The notes beneath the pieces are model-generated. The model did not search any database. It worked only from the letters and a program-made list of their open reading frames with translations, and had not been told where the DNA came from. The translations under genes were made by a program, and so were the position numbers. Below, in pieces: positions 25,611-36,693 of a stretch of DNA of 64,000 bases (positions within the stretch are counted from its first letter, which is position 1; each line of letters begins with the position of its first letter). The stretch is from Tetradesmus obliquus (Eukaryota > Chlorophyta > Chlorophyceae > Sphaeropleales > Scenedesmaceae). The stretch spans positions 930,001 through 994,000 of the forward strand of contig CP126199.1 of assembly GCA_030272155.1 (NCBI GenBank), in the 5' to 3' direction.

Positions 25611-26166
25611 TTGTGACGCTTCAATCAGCTGCTGCCAAGGCAGCTTTTCTTCAAGCTCCTCGGGGGTGTCATCATCAGCAGTAAGGGGCGCAGCCTGTGC
25701 TGTGCCACCCTGCATCAGCTGCTCCTGCAACATCACGTATTGTCATGATGTCCGGCACAGCAGGACATCACATCACATCGTATACAACGCAATTTCACGC
25801 TTTAGTGTGGTTGTATGTCCTGTTGGTTAAGCAGCCAATGTAGGCATCAACGGTGCTGCTGTACAATGTATAGCAGCGGCTGCTCAGCAGTACAGCGCTC
25901 ACCGCATGATGCCCCAGCATGGCCGCTACATCCTGCTTCTGACCAAGCCTAGCAGCTGCTTCTATGGCTTTGATCACGCTAGGCGAGTTGATAAAGGGTC
26001 CAAGCCCCAGCTTTTCGTTTTGAAAGTAGTTGTTCCTGTTGCCTGGGCGCTGCCAGCTGATCCATCCATGTGCTTGCAGCTGCTCTGCAGTTGTTACGAT
26101 GCCGAAGTGTTCGTTGATCTTGCAGCTTAGCAGTTGCAGGCCAGCCTTTTGTCGCTGCTGCGACAT
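23434..26166 (-). CDS. Unknown protein, low-complexity and coiled-coil C-terminus
   Basis: Model: complement(join(23434..24159, 24500..24772, 24960..25259, 25458..25724, 25903..26166)), 609 aa; all five exons begin and end in phase 0. I do not recognise the family. The best-ordered part is the first 88 residues (KINEHFGIVTTAEQLQAHGW, GLGPFINSPSVIKAIEAAAR). Exon 2 is Q/H-rich with an acidic stretch (DDDTPEELEEKLPWQQL). Exon 3 looks globular (HLIWLPADREQQGLATIAEW, YVWWPAVLPEGALKMHSF). Exon 4 has EPPAKRSRP, a candidate nuclear signal. The last exon has a helical stretch (IADFIVAADGHIRQLQRSRA) and a C-terminal coiled coil (QKMAQLEAELAALQQREAAL). A nuclear role is only a guess from the basic motif. 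Confidence 0.8.
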
Positions 26167-29157
26167 ATCCGATGTTTTTCTCAGCGTGTTGAAAGTCAAG
26201 CTCGATAAAGCGATAACGCTTGCTGATGATACGAAACTGTTCTACTTATGTGCGATTTGTCTATCAAGGCCAGATCAGGGTCGTGAAGCACCAGTTAAAC
26301 CACATCAGGGCCCATGACGGCATGACATCTGTACTGCATGGAACAGGCTGTGACTGACAGCACAACACCATGGATCAAGAGTTGCAGGTCACACATTGCA
26401 AGCACTATGCAACATATCACAACCATGTGTGCACACGTCAAAAATGCACTGCTGTCACGCTGTGCAAGACGTTCACGTACAAGTGCATGCCCACGCAATG
26501 CATCAGTGCTGACCATCCAATGACAGCTCTCCCGCGGTCAACAAACCGCTTGATGATGAAGCATGCCTCTGCACTTGAGTTCAGCCAGTGCATGGCAACA
26601 GCCGCCACATTGAGGACATCATGCCGAGGGAAAGACACAAAGGGGCATCATACGCTTTAGAAACACTGGCGCAGCTAGCAACCTTCAGTGCTGAAGCCAT
26701 AACAAGTACACAGAAGCCATGCCAAGTACACAGAACGTAGGAGGACTATGTGCATGATGACCACGTGAACAATCATGCTCTTGCAAGCATGCAACACGCT
26801 CATGGCAGGCAGCAACTGGTTGCAATCAACCTGTGGCTGGCCAACAGCCAAGATGGCGTGGTCAGAGGCTCTGGTTGCAAAGCAGTTGCAGAGGCTGTGC
26901 GCACAGCTCCACAACTTGGATTTGTAGCACCAACTGCCAGCAGCAGCCATACACATAAAAGACAATGCATCAACGCGCCTCGCAAAGAAAACACAGAAAC
27001 CTGCTTCCTCATACATTACGTGGACGAGCACATCTACTCAAGGGTTTGTATGCCGTGTATGCTGTGTCTCAGACGCACACCCTGACAAGTAGTCTCACTC
27101 GTGCACTGCGCTGCACATCAGCAGTGTGAAGCAGTGCTAGCTCCAGGCAACCACCTGCAGTGCTGGCTGCCACTGGCTGCTCACACTGAAAAACAGCACA
27201 TCAAGCAGACCCTGGCATCAGCGCCAGCAAAAGGCATGCAATTTCTTCTGCACAGTGACATAAAGACACCATGCGCCACGAAGCACCAATAAGCAGGCCC
27301 TTCCATCTGTTGTTAAACAACAATGGCTCACACAGGCTTCAGCACCAGACCAGAGCACTGGCAGGCAAACCTGCATACAGCCGCAGCTGCAGCCTGCCCA
27401 CCAAAATACAAAAAAACGATGTAGGTAGGAAGCCCTTACCGATTCCCATTCCGCAGCAGCAACAACGCAGCAGCACACACAACACGCAGGCCGCTTTTGC
27501 TGGCCAGACACCTACATACACTGCCTACACATGTCGCTCATCCTGCAGACGCTGCTAGCCGCCAAGCCGCTACAAACACCGCCCAACTGGCGCAATGCTG
27601 AGCAGAAGCTGCTGAGCAAACAAAGGCGCAAAGACACTCAAGCTGGCACAGCACAACACGGCACGCGCATGCCGGTCTCAACAGACACAAACGCCTCTGA
27701 ACACCTAACACAGAAAACCCAGGCAACACCAAGCCAGCAGCCTGCCATCCACAGGCAAGGCTGAACGGCAACTTGCGTGCACTACCATGCAAGCTGTGCT
27801 GCATGTGCAATGTATCCGTAGCCAGCGTTAGCAGCTGCACATGGATACTACATACCCCAAGGCAGGTACGTGCCCCTTGCCTTTGCTTGGTACACCTCCT
27901 CCAAACATACAAAACAGCCTAATGTCAGTGCTGATTCAGGAGGACGCATGACTACGTGCAGAATGTATGTGAAGGAAGCTCTTAAAGCAAATACGGTGTG
28001 CATCTGTGGGCGAGTGGCGCACCGATAACTAAGACAACTGTGATGCACAACTGTGATGGACAACTGTGCGAAACAGAAGGCGTGGTTGTGCATGCAGCGC
28101 CTGCATTCGCAGGGCCTGTTGATACTGCCAACACTGTTCATACCTAGCCGTAATCCCCAATGCTGTTGAGCTGCTGCCAAAGGCAGCAGCACTAGGCACA
28201 GCAACCCTCTGCCATAGTAAAAAAGTAAGTGGCAGAAACAGGCGTATCTAATGACAGCGACAGACCAGCTGTCTCAACAACAGATGCGTAACACATACGC
28301 TGGGCTGATGCCATGCTGCCCTTGAACCCCTACACCATTACCGTCAGTGCTGCTCTTATTCAACAATGCTGCCAGTCTGATGTACCATCGTCTCCAAAAG
28401 CGACTCCACCCTCTCCACCCTCTGCAAAATGAGAGAGGATAGTTACATGTGGGTCCTGGCACCATCTTGGATAATGCTTATAAGCAACTGCACCGTCTGC
28501 AAGGCAATCGCACCGAATGCTGCTGCCATCGCATGCAAGGGGCAAGGGATGCAAGGGTTTGTATGCTTGGCCACGCAAGCCCCTTGTGCTGTTGGTCACA
28601 CATGCCCTATGCAGCCTGACCGCATCCTCGTTCAAGAGTTCTGCCAGGAAAGCTACTCACTTGCTCGCAACACAAATTTAAAATGCTATCTCCTGCAAAA
28701 ACCCACCTGTGTGTTTTGTATGATACAATGGCGCACACACACGGTGCTCCCACATGCCCCCGGTCAGTTGCTGAGGCCAACCGGCAGCCACCAGTACTCT
28801 CCCGCCACCCGTATGAAGCACCATGACACGCTGATAGCACCGCACAGCAGATTAATGTCTACCCCGCGATGCAGCACACAGCGTACATGGACACAGCGCT
28901 CAAGGGCTTGCCAAGAAGCCAATAGCACCTAGCCAGGCATTGCCTTGTTGTCCTTATGTTCATGCTGCTGACCTCGTAATAGTTATGCATGTGGCGCTGT
29001 GTATAATTCTAGCAAACGCCGTTTTGTCGTGATGACATCTTGGTCATTGTACATGCCAGCCACACAACCAATAACATGCACATCATTGCCTGATCAAACA
29101 CCTGGCCAGCAGCAACGCCTATCACAGAGCCACACCCAAACAACGAAAGGAGCCGCG
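26167..29157 (-). other. Gene-poor tract downstream of the membrane-protein gene
   Basis: C/A-rich on the plus strand, hence TG-rich on the minus strand, the sense strand of the gene ending at 29158. TTACA at 28443-28447 is a possible poly(A) signal for it. No frame of more than 170 codons and no family match seen. It also contains the upstream region of the unknown gene starting at 26166. Confidence 0.4.
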
Positions 29158-31369
29158 TCACCACCCTGCACCTACGCAGCTGCCGGCACCGTGCTGCGCG
29201 GTGATGCGTGCAAACCAGCGCGCGCTCTGCAGCCCATCACCAACCTCAACAATCAGCCCAGATGCCGCATGCATAAGAGCCCACAGCGCAACAGTCAGCA
29301 GCACCACCAGCAGTGCCAGCAGCGGCTGCTTTGGCAGGGCAGCAGCGCGGCAGGCAATGTCCTCGGACTGTCGCTGCAGTGCTGCAGCTGCAGCTGCTGC
29401 CGAGCCTGCACGTGCTGCAGTGTCGGGTGCTGCGGAGGCCGCAGGGCAGGGCGGTGCCGGCGCGGTCGATGTCGTGGTTGACAGCAGCTGCAGGAAAGCC
29501 GAACGCGACCTGCACAGCAGTAGACAAGCAGGCGATATAGAAGTGTTACAAGACAGTCAGATCAGCTTGGCAAGAGAACGACAGCAGTGTACCACACAAA
29601 CAACAGCAGCCGTTACATGCCCATCATGAATCCTCCTGCACGTAGCTGGCAATGCAGCACACGACCAAGTGCACTTCCTGCAAGCACTGCACAAGAATGT
29701 CAAGAAAAGCAGGGCTCTGCACTCAGCTCGCACCGGCAGGACCGCAACAAGCCACGCACACTTCGTGCACCAACACATGGCTCTATAGCCAGGCCCTATG
29801 CCAGGCTGGCTGGCAGCAACAAGCACGCCACACTCCCGCCCACTGCCTGCATCCACACTCAGGGCTCAACAGCCAAAGCCCTGTTTCTGTTTGAACGAAA
29901 CAACTCCTGACTGTTGAGCGTTGTATTCGATAACAGCACACCCACCTGACTTCCTGGCAGTACAGGCACACCGAGGGCACCAGCAGCCCCAGGCACAGCT
30001 GCAGCCACAGCACCACATTGTAGGCCTGCGCGCGTGGTGCTGCTTCGGTCAGCGCCAGCGCCTGGAACGGCAGCAGCATGCCACCCACACTGAAGGCTGT
30101 AGCGTCGATGGCCCTGTACAAGCTGCGTGTGTAAGCACGCGAGGCTGGCGTGCACAGCAGCGTGTCCACAACAGACGGCAGCAGCGCTGCGTTGTAGGTG
30201 GCGACGGCGAGAAGGGATAGCTGCACGTGGCGGCGCCAGATGACTGGCATGCAGATGCCTGGCGTGGGAGATGGCAGCAGCAGGGCAGCAGCAGCAGCAG
30301 CAGCACTAAGCGTTAGGTGCTTGTGTGCTAAGCAGCAGGGTTGCAAGCACATGCTGAGGGACTGCTCTGTGCTGTGCGCTCAGGCCCCGCGCTTGAGCGC
30401 CGATGTGTCTGCAGTGCCAGGCACCTGCACCACGGCATGTGCGTCAACATTGCTGCTGCTGCTGTTTACTGTTATGACATCGGTGCACTCTTCTCCCAGC
30501 CACTCCTTGTGCCTGGCTGACAGTTGGACCAAGAGGCAATAGTGTTAACTATACAGCCATGCTTCCGTTGCATGCGTACGCGCGCGCCCACCTGTGCAGT
30601 TAAGCATCACGATGCCGCTGCCCATCAGCAGCACCTTTGCGTAGCTGCCAACAGAACTGATGGGCTCCAGCACACATGTGACAACCAGGCTCATAAGCAC
30701 AGCTGTCAGCAGCAGTTTGAAAAGTAACACCAGCCAGCTCCTGCGAGCGGCGTAGAAGCCCGGCTGCTGCTGCAGCACTGCATGCAGCGCCAGCGTGAGC
30801 AGGTAGGTTAGCCAGGCTGCTATGCCGGACTTGCTTGCAGGAAAGGCTCCCGCCAACAGGCCGGCAACACAGAAGACGGTGATGGACAGTTTGAACAGGC
30901 ACCTGCGACATGCAGCAGCAGCAGTGTGGGCACACCACCTTCAAGTATTGCTATATATTTTGGTGCAGAGCTACTCAGCATTGATCATTAGCTGTTTTTG
31001 CACGCATACAAGTGCAACCTAAAACTGTGCTGCCATTCAATGTTGGGTTGAACGCATTTGGATCCTGGCCTGCAGTTCAGGCTGCTACACTGCAAAGCTC
31101 TGCCCGCACAACTTGGGCTCTGGCGGAGGGTCTGCAGCCCAGGTTGCCCTGGTACAACCATGCAACAACTGTTTGTAGCCCTGATACGCGTGGGATGCGC
31201 TGTGCAGCTAGCTTGGTGAACTGCCAGCAGCACCAGCAATGCCGCAGCACACAGCCACTCACAATGCGTGGTCGATCTTCAAGTAGGACTTGTTAACATG
31301 CTCGCGATACAGCTGTTCAAGCTCCTTCTCGGCGGGCGACAAACACAGCAGAGGCCGAATGGCTACCAT
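29158..31369 (-). CDS. Unknown multi-pass membrane protein
   Basis: Model: complement(join(29158..29509, 29946..30258, 30592..30902, 31263..31369)), 360 aa. The first ~36 residues are soluble (SPAEKELEQLYREHVNKSYL). About seven or eight hydrophobic segments follow: KLSITVFCVAGLLAGAF, AAWLTYLLTLALHAVL, WLVLLFKLLLTAVLMSLVV, KVLLMGSGIVML, LSLLAVATYNAALLPSVV, FSVGGMLLPFQALALT, VVLWLQLCLGLLVPSVCL and, after an A/P-rich linker, LLALLVVLLTVALWALM. No transporter signature is visible, so function and membrane are unknown. Exon joins restore frame at every junction, for example LNCT|GICMP and QEVR|SRSAF. It is divergent from COA6, with 266 bp between starts. Confidence 0.83.
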
Positions 31370-31635
31370 GTTTGGCAGCCTCTCAGCATGTGCAGCATTG
31401 CAGTCTCTTCACCATCATAAGCGCATTGCATGTCTGCAGACTTCACACAAGCCTGCGCGGACCTGGCTCGGGCGGTTGCAGTGACGCACCTGCCCTGACT
31501 GTCATTTGCAGAACCCGTTCCTTCAGCAGAGCTCGTCTACCGTGAAGCCAGGCATGAGAGCTCGATCACACATCGTCATAAGCGATATCCGGCGTGTTTG
31601 CAGATTGCTGTGCTGGGAGCTTGGTGCAGCATCTC
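31370..31635. promoter_or_regulatory. Divergent promoter region of the membrane protein and COA6
   Basis: 266 bp between two opposed start codons; must hold both promoters and 5' UTRs unless upstream exons were missed. No specific element identified. Confidence 0.4.
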
Positions 31636-32389
31636 ATGTCCAGTGAGAAAGCCACAACACGCTCTGGCAGAGCCGTCTGCTATAGTGCCAGGGACGCCTT
31701 CTATCAGTGCTTGAGGGAGTGTGGGCTGCTGGAGGTCAAAGGCGACATCCCCAGCAAGTGCAAGCAGCTGAGGGCAAAGTTTGAGTCTGCCTGCTTGCCT
31801 AGCTGGGTGAGTTTTGAGGGGTACGGCGGGTGCAGCGCACATCACCTGCAGGCACTGGAACAGTGCTGTACGCTAGGTGCCTTGGTTTGGTCAAAGCTTC
31901 AAATTGATCAAGGACTCAACTGCATTGCAGTGATGGCAGCAGCTACCACTGCCTAAGTGCAGCAGCTGCAGCAAGCCTATGCGTGACTGATCGGCAGCAA
32001 CTAGCCGTTCTGTGTCTCTGTACCATGTGTGTATGTATGTAACCTCGCTCATACTGATGATGGAGGCGCATCTGTGCTTGTCACACGTGAACCTTTGCAA
32101 CAGCATGTGTGTATAGTCTTGCTGCTGCAGTGCATGCAAGCTATTTCAAGGCCAGCTTCACACGACTGTGCCTGCTCGGCTCTAATTGCCGTATGATGCT
32201 TCAGGCTTCAGGCGCTGCTTACGCTGGTGCGGCTGCTACGCCACTGCTGCTGCTGCTGGTCTGCTGCAGGTCAAGCACTTTGACGAGCTGCAAAGCAAGC
32301 GGGCACGCGAGTTGAAGACGCAGTACGCAGCGATCAACAGCAAAGCAACAACAGCAGCCGGCAACCTCGCAGGAGCAGCACAGAAGTAA
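31636..32389 (+). CDS. COA6: Cytochrome c oxidase assembly factor 6 (COA6)
   Basis: Model: join(31636..31806, 32270..32389), 96 aa, the normal size. COA6 is a twin-cysteine protein of the mitochondrial intermembrane space that helps deliver copper to the CuA site of COX2. The diagnostic CX9C-CX10C pair is complete: CYSARDAFYQC and CKQLRAKFESAC, followed by LPSWVKHFDELQSKR across the intron (TGG|GTC). The start at 31636 (MSSEKATTRSGRAV) places the first cysteine at about residue 15. No TGTAA occurs between its stop and the next gene's ATG, only 56 nt away, so it may share a transcript with SNRNP27. Confidence 0.94.
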
Positions 32390-32445
32390 AGAGCTGTAGA
32401 CCAGGCGGCAGCAGCAGCAGCAGCAGCAGCGGAGCAGCAGCAGCC

Positions 32446-34117
32446 ATGGGGCGTGGGGACAGCCGTGAACCTGAGGAAGCGGGCGGCCACAGAAGCAGGG
32501 AGCGGGAAAGGGATAGGGACAGGGAGCGCAGCAGCAGGGGCGACAAGGACAAAGACAGAGATCGCAAGGAAAGAGACCGGGACAGAGATAGGGATAGGTG
32601 GGTGCTGCCTCTTGGCTTGCTCTCATGTGTACATGCTGTTTGGTAGGGCGTCCGTGTGCTGTGGGAGGCAGCTGCTGCGCTGTTAGCCTGGTGCCAATGC
32701 TATATGCTCAATCATTATATCCTTTGTATGCCCACAGTGCTATATATTCATGGTACTGCACTGCCGCTGCATGTGCGCATGCCTGACATTACAACGCACT
32801 GCATCACCTCCTATGCTATCCTGCTTGCATGCATCCACAAGCAGTCCCTTTTGCCAAAGACGCACTACCTGGGGAAGTCATGCACTGCGACGCACTGCAT
32901 CACTTCCCCATGCGCTGCTGCCCCAGAGCTGCCTCTCACATGGCGTCCTATCTATCTGCTGCATTGTGTTGCGCCCTGCAGGGACAGGGAGCGGGACAGG
33001 GACCGCAGCAGGCGCGATGAGCGCCGCCCCGAGCGCAGCCGGTCTCGTTCCAGGGACAGGGATCGGGACAAGGAGCGGGGAGATCGCAGGCGCAGGTGAG
33101 GCGCAGGCCGGCATTGGTGCAGCAGCATGAGCAGTGTACGGATTTGGTGGCAGCAAGTTTGCTCCAGCAGAGTTTGCAGGTGCTGCACACTCTGCTTACA
33201 AGACATCAGGCATCGTGAGTTTGACGCTGGCTGTGTGTCGCGTCGCCTCAAAATGGCAAAGGTGCCTTTGACTGTTTGCAAATGATTGGAAGGCAGCGCA
33301 TGGAACAGGGCATTGTGTTTTGCGTATATGGGCTAAATGCCGTGGCCTGAACACCTGCTGCCTGCTCCTGCTGCTGCTGCCTGCTCCTGCTGCTGCCGCT
33401 GCCGCTCCACACACTTGGGGCCACCGGTGCAGGTCTCGCAGCAGGGAGCGCCGCAGCGAGCGTGACAGCAGCCGCCCAGCAGCAGCAGTAGCACTGCCAC
33501 CACCGCCAGCTGCAGAGCCGGCCGCAGCGTTCTTCCCGCCGCCACCAGATGAGGCAGCTGCAGCAGTGTTGCCAGATAAAGCCGACAAGCGCAGCGAGCG
33601 GGACAGGCTGCGTGAGCGCGAGCGGGAGATGGAGTGGGACGCAGCAGACAGGGAGCGCGAGGAGCGGGAGGAGCGGGAGCGCAAGCGCAGGCGGGAATTG
33701 GAGCGTGAACGGGAGCGCGAACAGCGCGAGCGTGAGCGCCGCAAGCGCAGCCGCAGCCGCAGCAGGAGCCGCTCTCCCGGCAGCAAGCGCGGCCGCAGCG
33801 GCAGCGCGCGGGGTGCTGATGGCGCGCATGCGAATGGCAGCGCAGCAGCAGATGCAGACGCAGCAGGGGAAGAAGCAGATGGAGGGCCAAACTTTGGTGC
33901 TGAGTTGACAGCCGAGGAGCTGCGCATGATGCAAATGATGGGCATTCCCTTCACTTTTGACAGCACGCAGGGCAAGCATGTGGAGGATGAGTCAGCGAAT
34001 GCGAGCGGCATAAAGATAAAGAGCAAGCGTACTGCTCGGCAGTACATGAACCGCCGCGGCGGCTTCAACAGGCCGCTGCCTGCGGAGCGCACGAATGAGA
34101 AGGTCATCAGGGATTGA
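32446..34117 (+). CDS. SNRNP27: U4/U6.U5 tri-snRNP 27 kDa protein (SNRNP27)
   Basis: Model: join(32446..32597, 32982..33095, 33433..34117), 316 aa, larger than the ~155-aa human protein because of an expanded RS/RE/RD region. It is an RS-rich component of the spliceosomal tri-snRNP in the nucleus, implicated in 5' splice-site choice. Residues 1-90 are RD/RE/RS-rich, then an A/P-rich stretch ([20 protein letters not shown]), more RE repeats, and the conserved C-terminal domain: [20 protein letters not shown] and [19 protein letters not shown]. All introns are phase 2 and fall between AG and G, keeping arginine codons. The reading starts 56 nt after the COA6 stop. TGTAA lies 38 nt after its stop. 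Confidence 0.95.
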
Positions 34118-34155
34118 GGCGGCGGCTGGCGGCTGGCAGGGCGGTGTGTTGAAGC

Positions 34156-34160
34156 TGTAA
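34156..34160 (+). terminator. TGTAA poly(A) signal of SNRNP27
   Basis: First TGTAA after the SNRNP27 stop (38 nt). None occurs in the COA6-SNRNP27 gap, which supports a shared transcript end here. Confidence 0.5.
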
Positions 34161-34753
34161 GGCTTCACAGGAGCAGCGGCAGCAGCAGCAGCAGCAGCAG
34201 CAGCATTGTGATTATAGCTAGTTGGTGTTTTCACACACTTGCGCCTGCTTGCACGTTTGAATGCGAGATTCGTTGGCAGGTTGGCCATAGCTATTGGATA
34301 ACAAGCTCAGGTGTTTTTACACAGCATGTTACTGATGTGATTCAGATCAGCTGCGGCCCACATGCAGTCACTGCGCTGCACGTGGAAGACTTCAACTTGC
34401 ATGGCCAATTGTTCAGTGCAATCATGTGCTAGAAGGGGAGGGGGTGGGGGGTGTTGCCGGCATATGTGCTGGTATGGTCCTCTGTCTGCATCTGGGTTGC
34501 CACTGGTTGGCAAACGCTCATGTGAGTCTGGGTGGTCGCCACCCGCTACCAGCGGTGGTGAGTGGTAACGGAGTCACTCCCACCCATTTGGTGCCAGCGG
34601 TGGCTTCTCCTGAAGGGCAACCCCTCATGCAACATACTTGTGGTGCATGATTTATGTTGGCATTATGGGAGCCAGTCGGCTCGCGCGGATGGGGCAGGCA
34701 CGCCGTTACGGGCCCTTGGCTGTGAGATAGTGGGTGTGGTGGCGTTTGACGTG

Positions 34754-34921
34754 GTGACAGCCTGAGTGGTATGCTTGCACCTGGTGCTGTAGCATAGCAG
34801 TACCACATGGGCGCCAGGACACAGTTGGTTCCAGCCGGTGACAGCCTGAGTGGTATGCTTGCACCTGGTGCTGTAGCATAGCAGTACCACATGGGCGACA
34901 GGACACAGTTGGTTCCAGCCG
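34754..34921. repeat. 84-bp tandem duplication, two copies
   Basis: gtgacagcctgagtggtatg and the following 64 bases recur with period 84 (34754-34837 and 34838-34921). I see one difference (gcgccagg against gcgacagg), indicating a recent duplication. Confidence 0.93.
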
Positions 34922-35491
34922 TTGAATGTGTTTACGATCCATACTATTTTCGCACGTGTCTTGTTGCTGTAAACAGCTCATGCACCAGCATCAGGCAACC
35001 CGCCGAGCCCTAGTCACAGTGACTAAAGCACTGGATCAGTCAACATGCTCAGCGGTAAACAAACGGGGCATGGCAGACAACACAGTATTTTGCAGTTAAC
35101 AAAGGAGGTAACTTGAAGGGTCAGAGGATCTAGGCGGGGGTGTCGTTACGGTACGTGACACAAGGGCACAAGGGGCGTGTGCCAAGCACACAGGCAACAC
35201 GCTCTAGCAACAGGCCGGTGCAAGTCCAGCGAGTGGCAGTCTTAGATGCATCCATTCCATAAATTAGTCACGAACTTGCTCACCTAGCTTCAATTGGAAC
35301 ACTGCAACACCACTTGCACACTGTGCTGAGCAGAACAGTTCATAATTGCAAAGAGCCAGTCGAGCGCAAGCTTTGCCTTTTCTGTGTTGCTGATACAGAG
35401 CGTATTCGTCGTTTGGCAGGGTGCTGAACCTTGCTGTGTTTGTTTCACCATAGACACGGCATCGCTGAGCTTCCCTCCACTGCATCCAGCG

Positions 35492-36693
35492 ATGCATGCT
35501 TTCAGCCACATGCGGAGCTCTCTTAGGGTTCCTTGCAAGGCTAGTGGTGCTAGTATGTCAAGCAACGGAGTGTTGCTTGCACGCCCACCATCAGCAGCTG
35601 CTGCAGCAGCGCTGCGCATCCGGACCTCTGCAAGCTCGTGAGTTGTCTGGTTGAGGGGCTGACGGGTACCAAACTTCGTTGATTTCAGTGTTCTGAGCCA
35701 CAAACAGCGATGCTTCTCAAGCCTGCTGGTCATGTGATGCATACAGGAGATGGCTGTGTCATCATGTGCTTGTCAGCGCACCTATGGCGCCACATGGGCC
35801 ACACAGTCGCTGTCTCCACGCTTGCACACGATTCACCACCGCAAATGTTATTTACCCACTTGTACTCTGCGCACCGTGTGCCCTGCAGGAGTTCGCTTGC
35901 TGTGGTTGAGTCAGCACCCAGCAACAGCAATGACCTTGCCAGCTACGCGCTGCTGCGCAGCGCCCAGCCCAGCAGCAGCGCTGGCCTAGTCCTGAGCCCC
36001 AACAGCAGCAGCAGCAGCAACATGCAGCGCTGGTCTCAGATGTGGTTTGAAGCCATGGTGCAGACAGTAGTCAAGCAGCTGGATGGTGCCCCCTTCATTT
36101 TGAAGGTCACTGCTAGGCCGCTGCTGCAGATGCAGCTCATCCGGATAGATCCTGCAGAGCTCAGCCTTGGCTGGGAGCATGTGCAGCGCAAGCACCTCAA
36201 CCAGCAGCCAGCAGCAGCAGCAGGAAGCGATCATGATGCAATCATCCTGGTTCACCCTGTGGTGTCAGAGCAGCAGCCGTGTGTGGTCAGTCAGGTTCGT
36301 GGTCAGCCATGCCACAACTGCCCCCACGGCAGCAGCAGCAGCAGCCAGAGTGCTGCAACCTGCAGCTACGACCAGGTAGAAGCAGACGAGATGATGTCTG
36401 GCAAGTTTGGAGACTGCTGCAATGGCGATGGCCATTCCCACCAGCACCAACATCGCAGCAGCCACAGCAGCAGCAGCAAGTGCAGCAGCGAGTCGAACCT
36501 GGCCTTCTATGGCCTTGTGGTGCAGACGCGGGACTTGCAGGACAGCTTGCAGGGCTGCTACCTGCTGAAGACGATGCAGCTGAGTCAGCATCATGGTGGC
36601 GGCGCTGGCTGCCACTGCACACACTACAGCTTGAACCGCGTGTGCCAGGGCCCTTCGCTGCAGCAGCAGTTCCAGGCGTCCTGGCTGGTGTAG
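35492..36693 (+). CDS. Unknown protein with probable plastid transit peptide
   Basis: Model: join(35492..35637, 35889..36693), 316 aa. Exon 1 is a typical algal/plant plastid presequence: starts MHAFSHMRSSLRVPCKASGA, rich in S, A, R and poor in acidic residues. The mature part contains MQRWSQMWFEAMVQTVVKQL, LKVTARPLLQMQLIRIDP, a variable S/H/C-rich middle, and a more ordered end: LAFYGLVVQTRDLQDSL, GCYLLKTMQLS, CHCTHYSLNRVCQG, QFQASWLV. The C-terminal CHCTHYSLNRV block resembles uncharacterised plant chloroplast proteins, but I cannot name a family with confidence. The intron is phase 2 (TC|GTGAGT). TG-rich sequence follows the stop. Confidence 0.8.

Larger units (their letters stand above)
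34118..35491 (+). other. 3' flank of SNRNP27 and spacer
   Basis: TG-rich on the plus strand to about 34.97 kb, then mixed. TGTAA at 34156-34160 is the likely poly(A) signal. Contains an 84-bp tandem duplication (listed separately) and no credible gene. Confidence 0.45.

Noticed and set aside
32050-32110. TGATGA in the COA6 intron as another C/D snoRNA
   Set aside because: The base before the box is C, no D box with a flanking stem follows, and no rRNA-like antisense was seen.
33196-34107. 303-codon minus-strand frame opposite SNRNP27
   Set aside because: Shadow of the RS/RE-rich coding strand; its S/R/L-rich product is the expected antisense of arginine-glutamate repeats.
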